Of a DNA stretch of 64,000 bases, positions 38,101 through 49,032 are shown in pieces (within the stretch, counting starts at the first letter, position 1; the number at the start of each line of letters is the position of its first letter). The translations under genes were made by a program, and so were the position numbers. The stretch is taken from contig BTPP01000002.1 of NCBI GenBank assembly GCA_037102815.1, positions 1,364,001 to 1,428,000 of the forward strand, read 5' to 3'. The notes under the pieces were generated by a model, which ran no database searches, was not told where the DNA came from, and saw only the letters and a list, made by a program, of their open reading frames with translations. This DNA is from Neurospora intermedia. Lineage: Eukaryota > Ascomycota > Sordariomycetes > Sordariales > Sordariaceae.

Positions 38101-39167
38101 AGACTATTACAAGGCTAATATTAATGAAAAACGTTTTAATATACTAAAATACCGTCCTAAGGATTTGGTTATACTAAATATAATTAACCTAACTAACGGC
38201 CGCTTTTATAATAAATTATACCCCTACTAGGAGGGCCCCTTCAAAGTAGAATAAACGTATTCTTATAACGTTAAACTTATTTTACCCGCTAATATATAAT
38301 ATTCCCTAATATTCTATATTTCTATAGTTAAACCCTACGGAGAAGGCCTACTTAGTTAAACCGCTATTTAGGGGGATATATATACTAACGAAGGTAGGGT
38401 AATAATTAGAATTAATAACTATAAGGAAGTATTAAAATAAGAATTTAACGAATTCCTTAATTATAAATAATAGGGGGGTAACTACTATTAATTCTATATA
38501 GTAGTATAGATTTACTATAACCTTATTAAAGAATTAATCGCTAATATAATTAATATAAAGAAGGCTATTATTACTTTCTATAATAATTACCCCGAAGCGC
38601 TTATCCTACTAAAGGTTAAATAATAATTAAAAATTATAGCCTTTCTATAAGAATAGACCCTAGTACTAATTCTAATACCCTATACGCTCTAAGTACCCCG
38701 GGCCCTAACCCTGCCCCCGCCCCCAAAACGCTCTAAATATATTATTAATTTAAGGGAGTAAATTAACGCCGCTATTACGGATATTGCAACCGAATAATAG
38801 GCCTAAGCGTAAAAGTTAGTCCTAATAATTATAATTACCTTATACGAACTAAAGGTACTTTCCAAAGAAGATATAAGGAAGTTAGATAAAGCCTTTAAAA
38901 AGATTTTTAAGAAACTATTGGAAATATAGTAAAAGAAAAGGCTCCCTACGAGGAATATAGAGGATAGGTTAAAGGTAGGGACCTACTAGTAGGGTAATAA
39001 TAATTAAATTATAGAAGAGTTTAAGGATATAAGGAGGACTAGGGAGTTCGAAACCGGGGGGTTTTACTCGCGGGTAAAGGAGCTAGAGGATAGAGATTGA
39101 AGAATAATCTATTATTTTATATATATATAGATTTTAAAATTCTAGAGCTTCTTTTATAGGGAGGTAG

Positions 39168-39420
39168 TATTATAAGATTAGCCGTAACTGCCTTGTATAT
39201 GTACGGCTCCTACTATAGGCAGTTGAGCTTCGTACTATACTATTGCTACTATTGGCTAATAGTATATTACGTACATATATACGTACGACTAGTCTGAGCT
39301 CTGGGCATGGCTTTCGTGCCTTACCCTATATCGCCAGACCTGCGCACACCTCTCTTTCCCTCTCTTCGTACAACTACGCATATCCAACCTACCCCCTACC
39401 TTTGGCCTTGCCCCGTGATA
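39168..39420 (+). repeat. Right LTR of the Gypsy element (253 bp)
   Basis: Same length as the left LTR. Here the pattern is reversed: the first half (to about 39,270) carries about 20 RIP-type changes relative to the left LTR, and the second half (from about 39,296) is unmutated. It ends CCCCGTGATA, one base from the CCCCGTGACA end of the solo LTR at 23,981-24,213. Confidence 0.92.
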
Positions 39421-39629
39421 GTGGTGAACGGGTGGCCTCCATCCTTTGCCATCCGTCATCCCCGGGTTGCCGACTGGTTACCCGTGCCCGACCAGTTGCC
39501 GAGATAGCAGCAATTTTGACACCAAACCTTACTCGGCAGCCTAACGTCGTGTGCACAACCCGGCATATGGGATAAAAAGAAGGGATGGAAACGACGAGTA
39601 TAAACTGCCATTAGAAGTCTGTCTCGCCA

Positions 39630-40650
39630 GTGTTTTCCACCGCTTTGGGGACGCACTCAGCTGGCCTCTACGGCTTATTCACTGTTCGACCAATTTGGCT
39701 GCCACAAGTGCTCTTCGTCTCGGTCTTCGAATCGCTTCTGATAAGCACAAATGCCCATCATCATCATCAGGTTATCCACCCCGCCGCCATTCTTCACCTG
39801 TTGTGCGTCATGCTGCTGAGCCTTTGTGACAAGTACTGGCAAATAATGCTCGTCCAAGGGGTGCTGATGGGCATCGCAATGAGTGCAGTATTCAAAGAGT
39901 TTGACAAGAAGCGAACAGCCACACGGAGAGTGGTGGTTTCCGGATCCTCTGTTGGCGATATCGTTATCCCCATTGCTTTGTCCCCGCTGCTCAACAACTC
40001 CAGCTTCTGGTGGTCTGTAGACATCACAGGCTTCCTCGTGATGCCTTTCATCTACACCTGCATGGTCGTTAAGGCCCGTCTGACCCCGAGAGCCACGGAC
40101 TTTTATATCCCGGCCGCTTGCAAGGACACCAGATGCATTCTCTGTATCGCATCTCTGTTCTTCGTCTTCATTGGTATGTTCACTCTGCTCTTCTTCATAC
40201 TCACGCCGAAACATCTGCTCGCTATCCTTGGCGCCGCGTCGACGTTTAGCCGTGTCATCCCTGGTATCTCGGCCGACAAGTACGGACGACTCAACCTTTA
40301 CGCCCTTGAGGCCATCTCCACGAGGGTCATTATCTTCTGCACGAACTAGGCTGTGAGTGGCGCAGCGCTTAGTGTCTATTCGGTCGTATTTGATTTCGGA
40401 TCTGGCACCATTATCTCCGGGGCATCGGCCGCCTTCTCCATGAGCACCAAGAGCCAGCAAGACATGGGAACCTTAATGGAAATGGGCATGGCCATCAGCG
40501 CGCTTGGAGGCCTGATCGGTCCGCAAAATCAGCCAAGATGAGGGCTTCTCGAAGTGTCCATGTTTCGTAGTGCCATCTGTTTGCTAGAAGGTTTTGTTGC
40601 GCTTGCGACCAAGCTGGCCACTCCTGAAGGCATTGTGGGCAAGGTCTGAA
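39630..40650 (+). pseudogene. Decayed MFS transporter gene (monocarboxylate transporter-like)
   Basis: The conceptual product matches the middle and C-terminal parts of fungal MCT/SLC16-type major facilitator proteins. It contains SLCDKYWQIMLVQGVLMGIA (helix 3-4 region), EFDKKRTATRRVVVSGSSVG (family: FxKKRALAxGxxxSGSSxG), KHLLAILGAASTFSRVIPGI and a helix-rich end. The stretch between helix 4 and FDKKR is shortened by about a dozen residues. A stop codon interrupts the frame at 40,347-40,349, and similarity resumes directly after it in the same frame (AVSGAALSVYSVVFDFGSGT) up to about 40,540. The N-terminal third cannot be recognised. The remnant begins about 200 bp after the Gypsy right LTR, but the left flank of the element holds no matching N-terminal part, so the insertion did not obviously split the gene. 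Confidence 0.75.
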
Positions 40651-41386
40651 TTGTTGTCATGGGCTGCGGCTGTGAGCGCACCATGGATGCACATACACTG
40701 GTGTTGGGATCTGTTACGCTGTTAGATCCTGATATAAATAGCCACATATCGTGCTTCACTCAGTCGATTGCCTTATATCGAGAAAACGAAGAATCACGGC
40801 TTGCTGGTGCCAAGCTCAACATAGGGCGGCGTAGTGGAGTTTTTTTATTTTTTATTCTTTTATAAGGCTGCACAAGATGTTGATCTGACCCGCGTTCGTG
40901 ACGTGACTGGTCAATTGCGGGGTTGCGGTTTGGCGATCAGGAACCCGGCGAGCTTGATATGTATCCACTATTCCAGGAGATAACCCCACTGGAATCCACT
41001 GGCGTCCAGTGCTTTACACGTTACTCCACCAGTAGCACGGCAGCTTGCGGTTTCCCCAGATTGAATAAATAGGTATACTAGGACTATCTTCAGCTTCAAA
41101 AAAGTCTGAATCTTTGGACCCGGGAATATTTGAATCCCGAGATAGTAGACCAAAGGAAGAAGCAACAATCGTCCCGACATCAATATCAGCATCGTTTTTC
41201 ATGAGCTGCATGCAGATGGGCTGATTTTGGCCGGCATTGTTCATTTTTTGTTTTCCCGGTTTGTGCGTGTCTCAAAACTGCACCAAAGCGTCTCGACGAC
41301 AAACCGAATACCCAAGGGGTCCGGGCAGAGACCGAGACGAAAAGGGGACACACCGGAGGCCAAGCGACGGCTTCTGCTCATCCGAA
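40651..41386. other. Intergenic region upstream of the TFIIIC subunit gene
   Basis: Normal-GC spacer holding the end of the transporter remnant and the promoter and leader of the next gene. A 76-codon minus-strand frame (41,014-41,244) is open but shows no known domain and no supporting context. The frame of the next gene stays open upstream to 41,237, but ATG 41,387 fits best. Confidence 0.5.
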
Positions 41387-43678
41387 ATGGCTCGCCGAAC
41401 CACAAGAGGCATAAAAAAGAGCTACGTTGAGGCACCTATTGTTTTCGATGATGAGGACGAGCCAATCCCCGTCACATCCAAGGACTCCGACGATGAGGAT
41501 TTCGCTGCCCCGGAGCCCGCTCAGGAGGAAGAGGATGACAAGGATGAAGAAGCCGACATGGCCGATCCTACCAGTGAAGAAGACGAGGCCGAGGACGATG
41601 AAGATGATGGCGATGCTGACGGTAAAAAGAACGATGCGTCCTCCCAGCCCAAAAAACACCGTAATACGGGCGCTGGCATGATCCAGAGCCGCAAAGGCTT
41701 CCATGACATTCCCCATTACCCCCTCGAGACACGCATTGTGACCCGTGTCTACGCAGGTCCCTTGAGGCGATATGCGCGGTATAGTGCCCTGCGCGACTCC
41801 ATGTACGGGCCCGAGTACAACCGCATCAAGATCATATGGGACTTGGAGATGCGATGGGCCGAATTTCCCGCTCTGCCACCCAGGTACTTGCCTCATGAAC
41901 CCCAGGGCATCTGTCCCAGTCCATGGCTCGCGCCTGCCTTCGAGCGTACACAGGAACAAAATGCTGCTCGTTGGTACAATAACTACTACGCCAAGAGTCC
42001 CGAGGTACAGCAATGCCATTTGCTTCCTAGTCATGAGGGGGAGCATCTAATTCCTCAAGCCGGAGGTGATCTTGTTACCTTCATTGGGCCCTGGGATCGC
42101 CAGGGAGAGTTCCGGTTTGCCCAAGGCCAGAGTTTAACGATAACGGCTTCTGGTCTCCCAACGAGCACATCCGAAGACCAAGACAAGAGCTCAACAGGCT
42201 GGATGCTCGACATTGGAAGTATTCCGCTTGCCATGGGCTGGGTTCCATCTCTCGTCAATGCCAAGCAAGTTCTCGCCATCGCAAGCATACCCTTCGCGGA
42301 TCAAGAACCTAGGCGACAAGAAGACGGTGCAGATAAGCACCAAGACCCCGGTGCTATGGCTGAAGGCTGCGTCCAGCTTTGGGAGTTCACACCAAAAGAG
42401 GCAGGCAAAACGCTGGCTCGACCTTCCACCACCCCAGCGCGGCTGACCAGGACATTGTGTTTCAGCTGGGGCCGGCCAAAGCGACTGCAGTGGTGCCCCG
42501 TGCCTTTTGAGTCAGTCGGTAGTTATGGGCTACTAGCTATACTTACAGGAGATGGAAAGGCCCGGATTATTGACGTCAAGAAGGTTGAAGAAGGGAGCGC
42601 TCCCGTTTACGGTAAGTCAGACGTAGTTAAATGTTTCCTCCACCCGATATTCTGAGGACTTCCTGGCTAATAGAGCACTTGTTTAGAATGGGTACAATCG
42701 CCTGTTGTCACCCTTGGCATCGATGATGACTACAACAACAAGGTGACTTGTCTAAGCTGGGTGAATATCAACCGCATCGCCCTCGGTCACTCGGATGGGT
42801 CTGTCACACTGTGGTCCATTTTTCCCCGAAAGATGCTACAAAGAGTTGGAGTACACACCACGTATGTGATCGATATCTGCTCAGCCTACCCGTCAAATCC
42901 CTACTTGGTCGCCTCGATTCCCGTTGGCGGATGTGCAACCTTGACCGACCTGTCGCAGCCAAGCTCCGAACTCACATACTTCCCTGTTCCCGCTATCAGC
43001 TTCCAGCCGAACATGCTTTGCTGGAACGAGACCATGCAGGGTTTCATGGCTCTCTACCCATCTTCCACGCCCAACACGACGATTGCGTTCCTACACCATC
43101 GCTTCTTTTGCCAGGCTCGTAGTATCTGCACGGGTCCGAACACTATCACTTGCATTTCTGCCGGAGCTACGCACCCGTTTGTGCTGGCGGGCTGTGCAGA
43201 TGGCTCGTTGTTCTCTTGCAACGCTCTGCAGAAGCTTTTCAAGCAGAAGGGGGAGCCTTTACAAAAAATCAAGGTAATGGAACACGAATACAGGCCGATT
43301 AGACGTCCTGAACTTCAGGGAAAAGACAGCAGCCGTCCCGTCAGAGGCGCGGTCCGGATCTTGCAAGGTTTCCTACCGGAGCCCAATGACGATCCCAGGA
43401 CGGAGAAGCGCAAGGAGCTGGACCGGAAGAAAAAGCTAGAAAGAATGAAAACGGCGTCTGGAAAGAAAAAGGGCCGACCAAGGAAGAATGGAGGCACCGT
43501 AGAGGATCTGGATCGGGAGGCCGAGCTCGACGACAAGCTTGCATCGCGCGTGGTAACCCATGAGCCGCTGACCAGGCTAACGACGATTGTATGGAACCCG
43601 AACATGCAATACAGCTGCTGGGCGGCGTGTGCAATGGCTTCGGGTATTATCAAGGTGATGGATCTTGGAGTGCAGTAA
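41387..43678 (+). CDS. TFC6: TFIIIC subunit, Tfc6-like WD40 protein, 2 exons
   Basis: Predicted subunit of TFIIIC, the factor that binds the B-box of tRNA genes and recruits RNA polymerase III. Exons are 41,387-42,611 and 42,687-43,678; the 75-bp intron starts GTAAGT and ends TTTAG and keeps the frame (PVY-EWVQSP). The product is 738 residues. Residues about 18-90 form a very acidic, disordered N-terminus. WD40-like repeats fill the centre, as in yeast tau91/Tfc6 and S. pombe Sfc6, with blades such as LAILTGDGKARIIDVKK, NRIALGHSDGSVTLWSIF and HPFVLAGCADGSLFSCNA. A basic segment after residue 600 includes an AT-hook core (GKKKGRPRKNGG), followed by a last blade (IVWNPNMQYSCWAACAMASG). ATG 41,387 (MARRTTRGIKKSY) was chosen because it starts the typical basic-then-acidic N-terminus; the frame is open further upstream, but that part is not conserved-looking. 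Confidence 0.85.
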
Positions 43679-44095
43679 ACTAAGGATCTGTTGACTTTGG
43701 CGAGCCACGGAGGAAGTAATGCCCAATATACAAAAGCGGGAAATGACTATCAAACGATCCAAAGCAAAGCATAGTTACTACCTCTATACGACAATCCACC
43801 GGACGGCGAAATAGGGTAAGCACATGGACTGAAAAATATATGTCAAGCTCAATGTTAACCCTGATACATAACAGCGCCAAGTGTACCAATGTAACGAGTC
43901 GCTTCTTGTTACATTGGTCAATTGACCTCATTTGCCCTGAGCAGCACCAGTTTCGAAAAAAAAAACAGAAAAAAAATTAATTAAGTCAATCACTTTATCC
44001 ATCTATCCATTCATCTATTTATCTATGTATCTATCTATTTCCACACACTTTACCTTCTAGTATGCAGCAACATGCCACAGTACTTGTATTGGGTC
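43679..44095. other. Convergent 3' spacer with ATCT-type microsatellite
   Basis: The two flanking genes converge here, so it should hold both 3' ends. An A-rich run (43,958-43,979) and an imperfect TATCTATC repeat (about 43,995-44,038) are visible. No gene was recognised. Confidence 0.6.
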
Positions 44096-45231
44096 TTAGC
44101 AGGTGCCTCCCAAGACGGCATGATGGTAGTCGAAAGCCTTGGCCATACCATGTAAATGAGTGGCTGCCGCCAGAACGACAAAGACATGGAAGATCTGATG
44201 GGAGCTGCCCCAAATGTCAAAACGACCGGGATACCAACATTCAGGCCATCGAACCTGGTGTTTGCTCTAGTCAGAACCTGGCAGTGAGGATAAAGAGATA
44301 TAAGAGTTGAGGACTCACAGCATACAGGAGGGCGCCGAAGATATACATGGCTCCTTGAAGCATGACCCACCTGAGTCCCATGAGCTCATCTAGTTGGGTG
44401 AAGGAGGTGAAGGTCAAGGCGTGCAGGATGGGGACGACTCCGGATGCGCCGAGACCGACAAACATCATGGCACGGTAAGGGCGCCAGGCGGGAGTGCGGA
44501 ACTGTTCAAACCAGGAGATGATGATGCATCCAAGACCCAAGAGAAAGATCTGTAAGGATAGGATGTTTTGTCAACACCAGTTTGGCAAGTGTCTCATTTT
44601 CTTCTCAACTTACCATGCTCAGGTAAAAAGTCAACAAGGCAGGATAGCAAAAGAAGCCATAGTACATGGTTGGCACATAGCTCCCGACAATGAGAAAGAC
44701 GATTCCAGTGTAATCCAACTTGTTTCCCCACTTGGCCACCTCGGGGCTGTGGTTGGACAGGGTATGATACGTAGCGCTCATACCCAGGCAGCAGAAAGCG
44801 CCCAAGAAGAAACAGGTGAAAACAAGGACGTCCGACTCGGAGGCGGACTCATATCTCGGGGCGACGGCATTGTAGAGAAAGAAGCCGCCAAAGGTGAACG
44901 AGATGGCGCCCAGGAGATGAGTCCAGATGTTGACAAACTCATTGTGCAGGTAGAAGATGGACCAGAAGGATTTCTGAAAGCTGTTGGAGGTGCGGCGGTA
45001 GCCCGAGTGGATGAAGTGGTTATCGCGGCGCCAGTGGGGGAGTTCATCCCACAGCACCAGCAGGGCGTCCTCGATCCGGTGTTCGACATCCTTGGCGCCT
45101 TCCAAAAGGGAGTCGGCGGCGGAGGAAAAGACTCTGGAGGCGGAAGCACTCGAGGCGGTCGAGGGCCGGCGACGTTCCCGGAGTGAGACGCCAGGCTGCC
45201 GAGGGTCGGAGTCCGCGTCTCCGGCCGGCAT
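44096..45231 (-). CDS. PAQR/Hly-III family seven-helix receptor (Izh-like), 3 exons
   Basis: Member of the progestin and adiponectin receptor family, of which yeast Izh proteins affect zinc and sterol homeostasis. Exons on the minus strand are 45,231-44,614, 44,549-44,319 and 44,254-44,096. Both introns are 64 bp with GTAAGT and GTGAGT donors and CAG acceptors, and all junctions are in phase 0. The product is 335 residues. After a soluble N-terminus (to about residue 85, ending HWRRDNHFIHSGYR, the typical family entry) come seven hydrophobic segments. The putative metal-site histidines are seen: SATYHTLSNHS (H146), and H302 with H306 in GSSHQIFHVFVVLAAATHLHG. The length fits fungal PAQR proteins. 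The start ATG is followed by the usual Ser/Arg-rich head. It converges with the TFIIIC subunit gene. The ligand is unknown. Confidence 0.92.
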
Positions 45232-47946
45232 AGTGTCCCTTTTTAATGTAAACTTTAATCAATCAACTTCTAATTTTAATTCCTTCTTTCAAATATATAT
45301 ATATATTTTTTCCCTTGGAGTGTTTGAGAGCTTGCGGTTTCGCGGTGTTCGTTTGGTGTTGGTGTTGAGGCTTGTTTAGAGACAGTGGTTGTGAAGTATC
45401 AAGATGTAGATGAGAATCAATTTACTAGCACAGCTATACTTGTAGACAATATTGTATGCACATGTCCAAGGCAAATTCCAGCTTTCTGTTGAGCTCATGG
45501 TGGCTTTGGTGGGCTGTCATGTTTTCATGATCCTCGACTGTTCCCACAATCAGAGATCCGGACGGATTTCCACTTCAAAGCCCGTGTCCCCACTCGTCCT
45601 CCGAACCGCGGTGTTACTCCAGAGGAAGCTTGCAGTAGCCACTACAAGAAACGAGGTAGGTACACTCGGCGACATACATCACTTTCCAAAGCAATGGCGT
45701 TACAACTAAGCTTCGTGTATTGGACAAGCTGCTATCAGACTAGGTATGTAGCGAGTAGTATTGTACCAATACGAATCACCTGCTTTGAAGGAAGAAGCGC
45801 TTGTTGGGAAGCGGTAGCGTTGTTTTTTGTCCGTCGCAATGCTTTTGATGCCGTCATTTTGTGTTGGCCGCTTTTCCCATCTTTTTGTTGGGTGGACACT
45901 TGCTCTGTCAGGAGTTGGTTGAGGCATGGCTCTCCGGAGCTGACAGCTGATTGCCGCCTGGTGATCGCCTGGCACGATGGTGCTTGGGCGCTGTAGTGTG
46001 GAGGAAGGAACGCATATCGGGTAGATACGACTTCACTGAAAACCATGACACTCTCCGACGAAGTGAAAGAGGAAGGAAGGATCGATTCAATGGAAGCGAT
46101 TGATATCTGCCCCTGCCTAAAATGTCCTCCATAGCATGGATGCAGCTTTCATCATATGTCACCTTTTACGAAACCTGACCCTTTTTCCTCTCGCCAGCTC
46201 ATCCTCATCGATGGTTCAGGTCCTGTCCCACCACCAACCACACTGGCTTCACTTCGCAGTCCCTCTACCATAGACAGACAAAAACCGCACATTCAGCTCC
46301 AAGCGGACGATGCTCCGTCGCCGTTCCCTACCTACTCATCTAGCTACCACCTGTTCAACTGCTCCTCAAAAGAATGGACCAAGTGTGCGATTGGCCTCAA
46401 GCTTGTCAATGCAAGTGCATAAATCCATTCACTAACGATACATGTCACATTTCTTGCCTCTTCGCCCAAACTTCTGCAGTCAGCTCAAGTGCCGACGGGA
46501 GCATGATATTCCCCAGGTCAAAGAGAGGCACGAAAAAACTACGTCTAACGGAGACACGAGGTGAGAACCTAAACCAACCCACCATCGTGTTCCTGACAGA
46601 CTCACTCCCATGTGCTGTGCCGCACAAACAGCTTCTTCCCCCCAAAAAAGCCAAGGCTCCCAGATGACATCCGAAGGGAAATGACAACCACCGTCTCCGG
46701 TCATGGCCCGTCCAGACTCTCTCGGGTTACCTGGATAAGGTTGAGAAGACAACCCACACGAAGTAACCTCTTCTCTATTCTTGGATATCAATTTTGTGTG
46801 TTTCTCAGACTCGACCCTTCTTCAATATACGCCTTCGTTATCACAATGGCCTGGTTGGTCTGCGTCTGTCCATCCCCCATTGAGGTGGTGATTTTATGTT
46901 CGGCAAGGACAAGTGTCCGAGCAAAGTTCAAAGGCACCTTCATGTTCGGTTCAGAGATGCCATGCGCCCACAAACACCCAAATTACGAGGGTGCGGAAGA
47001 CCTACTGATTAAGCGTTGAGACAGTCTGTGTCTACGCGACGAGAGACAGCTGAGGACTGTTCGTGAAATGCAGACAGACAGGTCGCCGACTTTCACCACT
47101 TCACCACCTCGGCATCATCAATCTCCTACAGAGCAAAGCGCCCCGAACGTCACGCAGTTTCCATCTCCCAACTCCTGCGACAAATGTTACGGGTCGCCGG
47201 GAGTGTGCGCTGCAATATCTACCACCATTCATACATGAACCACGGATGGGAAGCAGCACGTTGCCCACGCCAAGTTGGGTCAAGGTGGGTGAAAACACTA
47301 TGCCAGTCCGAAAATAGCCTGTCCCTTGCTCTCATCTATATCTGCGCCTAAATCCCGACCAGATCATGTTTCGGCTGGCCACGGCCTTAAGTCGCCACTC
47401 AACCGAAAACTTCGTGCGAACGCCGACTTCACGTTGTCGATGTAAGGGTCTGCATGTCCAGCTACGAGTCCGGGCCACGGGTTAAGAGAGCTTGGGACCT
47501 TGGGTCCTTGGGTGACGATGCCGGCCAGTCGGGTAAATCAAGCGGTTTATATCACCACCAAGCCTTCAACACCTGGGATATCATTTATTCCATATTACCT
47601 CGATATTGTCGCCACCAAACTCCTATTACCATATCACCATATCGCAACATCACCCACGTCGTATGCTGTTTCGCCCGCAGTGTCGGATGGAACTAATCCA
47701 AAATATTGATATCGAAATGCTATCAATATTACTTCGCTTCAAGCGGAGGTTAGTGAAGGCAGCAAGCGTTCTTGGCATGCATCGAACGATGAGCAACCGA
47801 CAATGCCATGTCTATATCAACAAGACCATGATCCGTACAGTACTTCGATCACGCTTAGAGTTGTTCTCTACAGACATGGGTTTTGCCCAGATTTGACGAA
47901 CACCAACAACTACTAGCACCGGCAGTCCTCCCATTCCTCCGCCACC
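45232..47946. other. Intergenic region, 2.7 kb, no gene recognised
   Basis: Divergent promoter space between the minus-strand PAQR gene and the plus-strand secreted precursor. It contains an (AT)n run at about 45,294-45,308 next to the PAQR start. Frames of 60-135 codons on both strands lack domains, signal peptides or good start contexts and are not reported as genes. Confidence 0.5.
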
Positions 47947-49032
47947 ATGGTCGGATCAAGCCTCATTCTGTCACTGCTCGGCTTTGGTGTCGTCTATGCC
48001 TTGCCAGCTTCCAAGAAGGTGGAGGAGCGTCAGACCTTCGTAGGAGGTGGCTGGAGCGATTTTCCCGGTGACGGCAACGCCCCTCCAACGTGCTCCATCA
48101 ACATCCCCATCTCTCAGCAAGCCCCCTGCATCTTCTTCCCCATTCCGGGTATCATCAGACCTGGCAAAGAAAAACGACAAGTTTTGGGACCCGGCTACAG
48201 CGACTTTCATCCCGGTGATGGTGACGACATCCCTATCTGCGAGATCTCTCTTCCCATCAGCGAACAACCCCCGTGTATCTTCTTCCCGATTCCGGGAGAG
48301 ATTACGCCAGGAAAGCGATCATTCAGCCTCCCGGCGGAGTATGCCACCAATGCCAAGCAAGTGATCCTTCAACTTGAGAACCAGCTGGTGGCTCTTCAAA
48401 ACAAGAACAACAAGACGTCTGAGGACATCGCTGATATTCGCGCCATCAACACTGCCCTTAAGTACTTGGCGAATATCGATCAGATCTCCGCACCGCCTGG
48501 ATCCGAGACTGGCTTCATTCCCGGCAAGCGGTCATTCGTCCTGCCTGGCGATTACGCGACCGACACTAAAAAGGTTATCCTACAACTCGAGAAGCAGTTG
48601 ATTTCCCTCCAGAACAAAAAGAACAAGACTGATGAAGATTTGGCCGATATCCAAGCCATCAAGTCTGCACTCAAGTATCTAGCCGGTATTGACCAGATCT
48701 CTGCACCCCCGGGAACTGAGACTGGCTTCGTCCCCGGAAAGCGTGATGCGCCCTCTGTTGGCGCTTACGCTTCAGTTTGCCCGGGACTGGAAGGTGCCGA
48801 AATTGCTCTCGAGGCTCTTTTGCACAAACCCAAGCCAACAGTGCAGGAGTACATCATCATCCAGAAGTTGACCAGTTTCCTTGCCGGTTGTGGCATCGCC
48901 ATCGTCAAATCTCCCGATGGCACATGGACTATCATCAAGCCCTCCGACAAGAAGCGAGGTGTTGATACCAAAGCCGTTGCCACTCCTCAGCCTGCCGCAG
49001 ACTTTGACCTTGCCGGATTGGAAAAGTCATAA
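47947..49032 (+). CDS. Secreted modular precursor with Kex2 sites (KEP-like)
   Basis: Intronless frame of 361 codons with an optimal start context (CCGCCACCATGG). Residues 1-19 are a signal peptide (SLILSLLGFGVVYALPA). The rest is cut into modules by dibasic sites typical of the Golgi protease Kex2: KR 76-77, KR 123-124, KR 194-195, KR 265-266 and KKR 335-337, with a first boundary at ER 27-28. Modules 1-2 (29-77, 78-124) are related: both hold SDF-GDG, a Cys, PIS-Q-PCIFFPIPG and end in PGK. Modules 3-5 (125-195, 196-266, 267-337) are each exactly 71 residues. Modules 3 and 4 are close copies with a predicted helix around VILQLE and a hinge ISAPPG, while module 5 has diverged and carries two Cys. 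A 24-residue tail follows. This is the plan of fungal Kex2-processed repeat proteins, which give secreted or cyclised peptides. No UstY (DUF3328) or other peptide-modifying gene is visible in the window. The mature products and function are unknown. Confidence 0.85.
   Translation: MVGSSLILSLLGFGVVYALPASKKVEERQTFVGGGWSDFPGDGNAPPTCSINIPISQQAPCIFFPIPGIIRPGKEKRQVLGPGYSDFHPGDGDDIPICEISLPISEQPPCIFFPIPGEITPGKRSFSLPAEYATNAKQVILQLENQLVALQNKNNKTSEDIADIRAINTALKYLANIDQISAPPGSETGFIPGKRSFVLPGDYATDTKKVILQLEKQLISLQNKKNKTDEDLADIQAIKSALKYLAGIDQISAPPGTETGFVPGKRDAPSVGAYASVCPGLEGAEIALEALLHKPKPTVQEYIIIQKLTSFLAGCGIAIVKSPDGTWTIIKPSDKKRGVDTKAVATPQPAADFDLAGLEKS

Larger units (their letters stand above)
31892..39425 (+). 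mobile_element. Ty3/Gypsy LTR retrotransposon, RIP-degraded fossil
   Basis: The element spans 31,897-39,420 (7,524 bp) and is flanked by a perfect 5-bp target duplication GTGGT (31,892-31,896 and 39,421-39,425). The parts can still be read on the plus strand in Gypsy order. There is a gag-like region at about 32.5-34.0 kb with a CCHC-like knuckle near 33.8 kb, a protease-like part at about 34.2-34.6 kb, reverse transcriptase at about 35.6-36.4 kb (segments such as CPFGL-SALSAF and [17 protein letters not shown]), RNase H at about 36.5-36.9 kb and integrase at about 37.0-38.1 kb. A purine-rich tract (about 39,156-39,167) precedes the right LTR. The internal part is saturated with RIP transitions and carries dozens of breaks, so it is dead. 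The intact target duplication and terminal structure suggest one insertion that was later mutated. Confidence 0.92.

Noticed and set aside
41014-41244. 76-codon minus-strand frame upstream of the TFIIIC subunit gene
   Set aside because: Acidic composition looked gene-like at first, but no domain, splice partner or conserved motif could be found.
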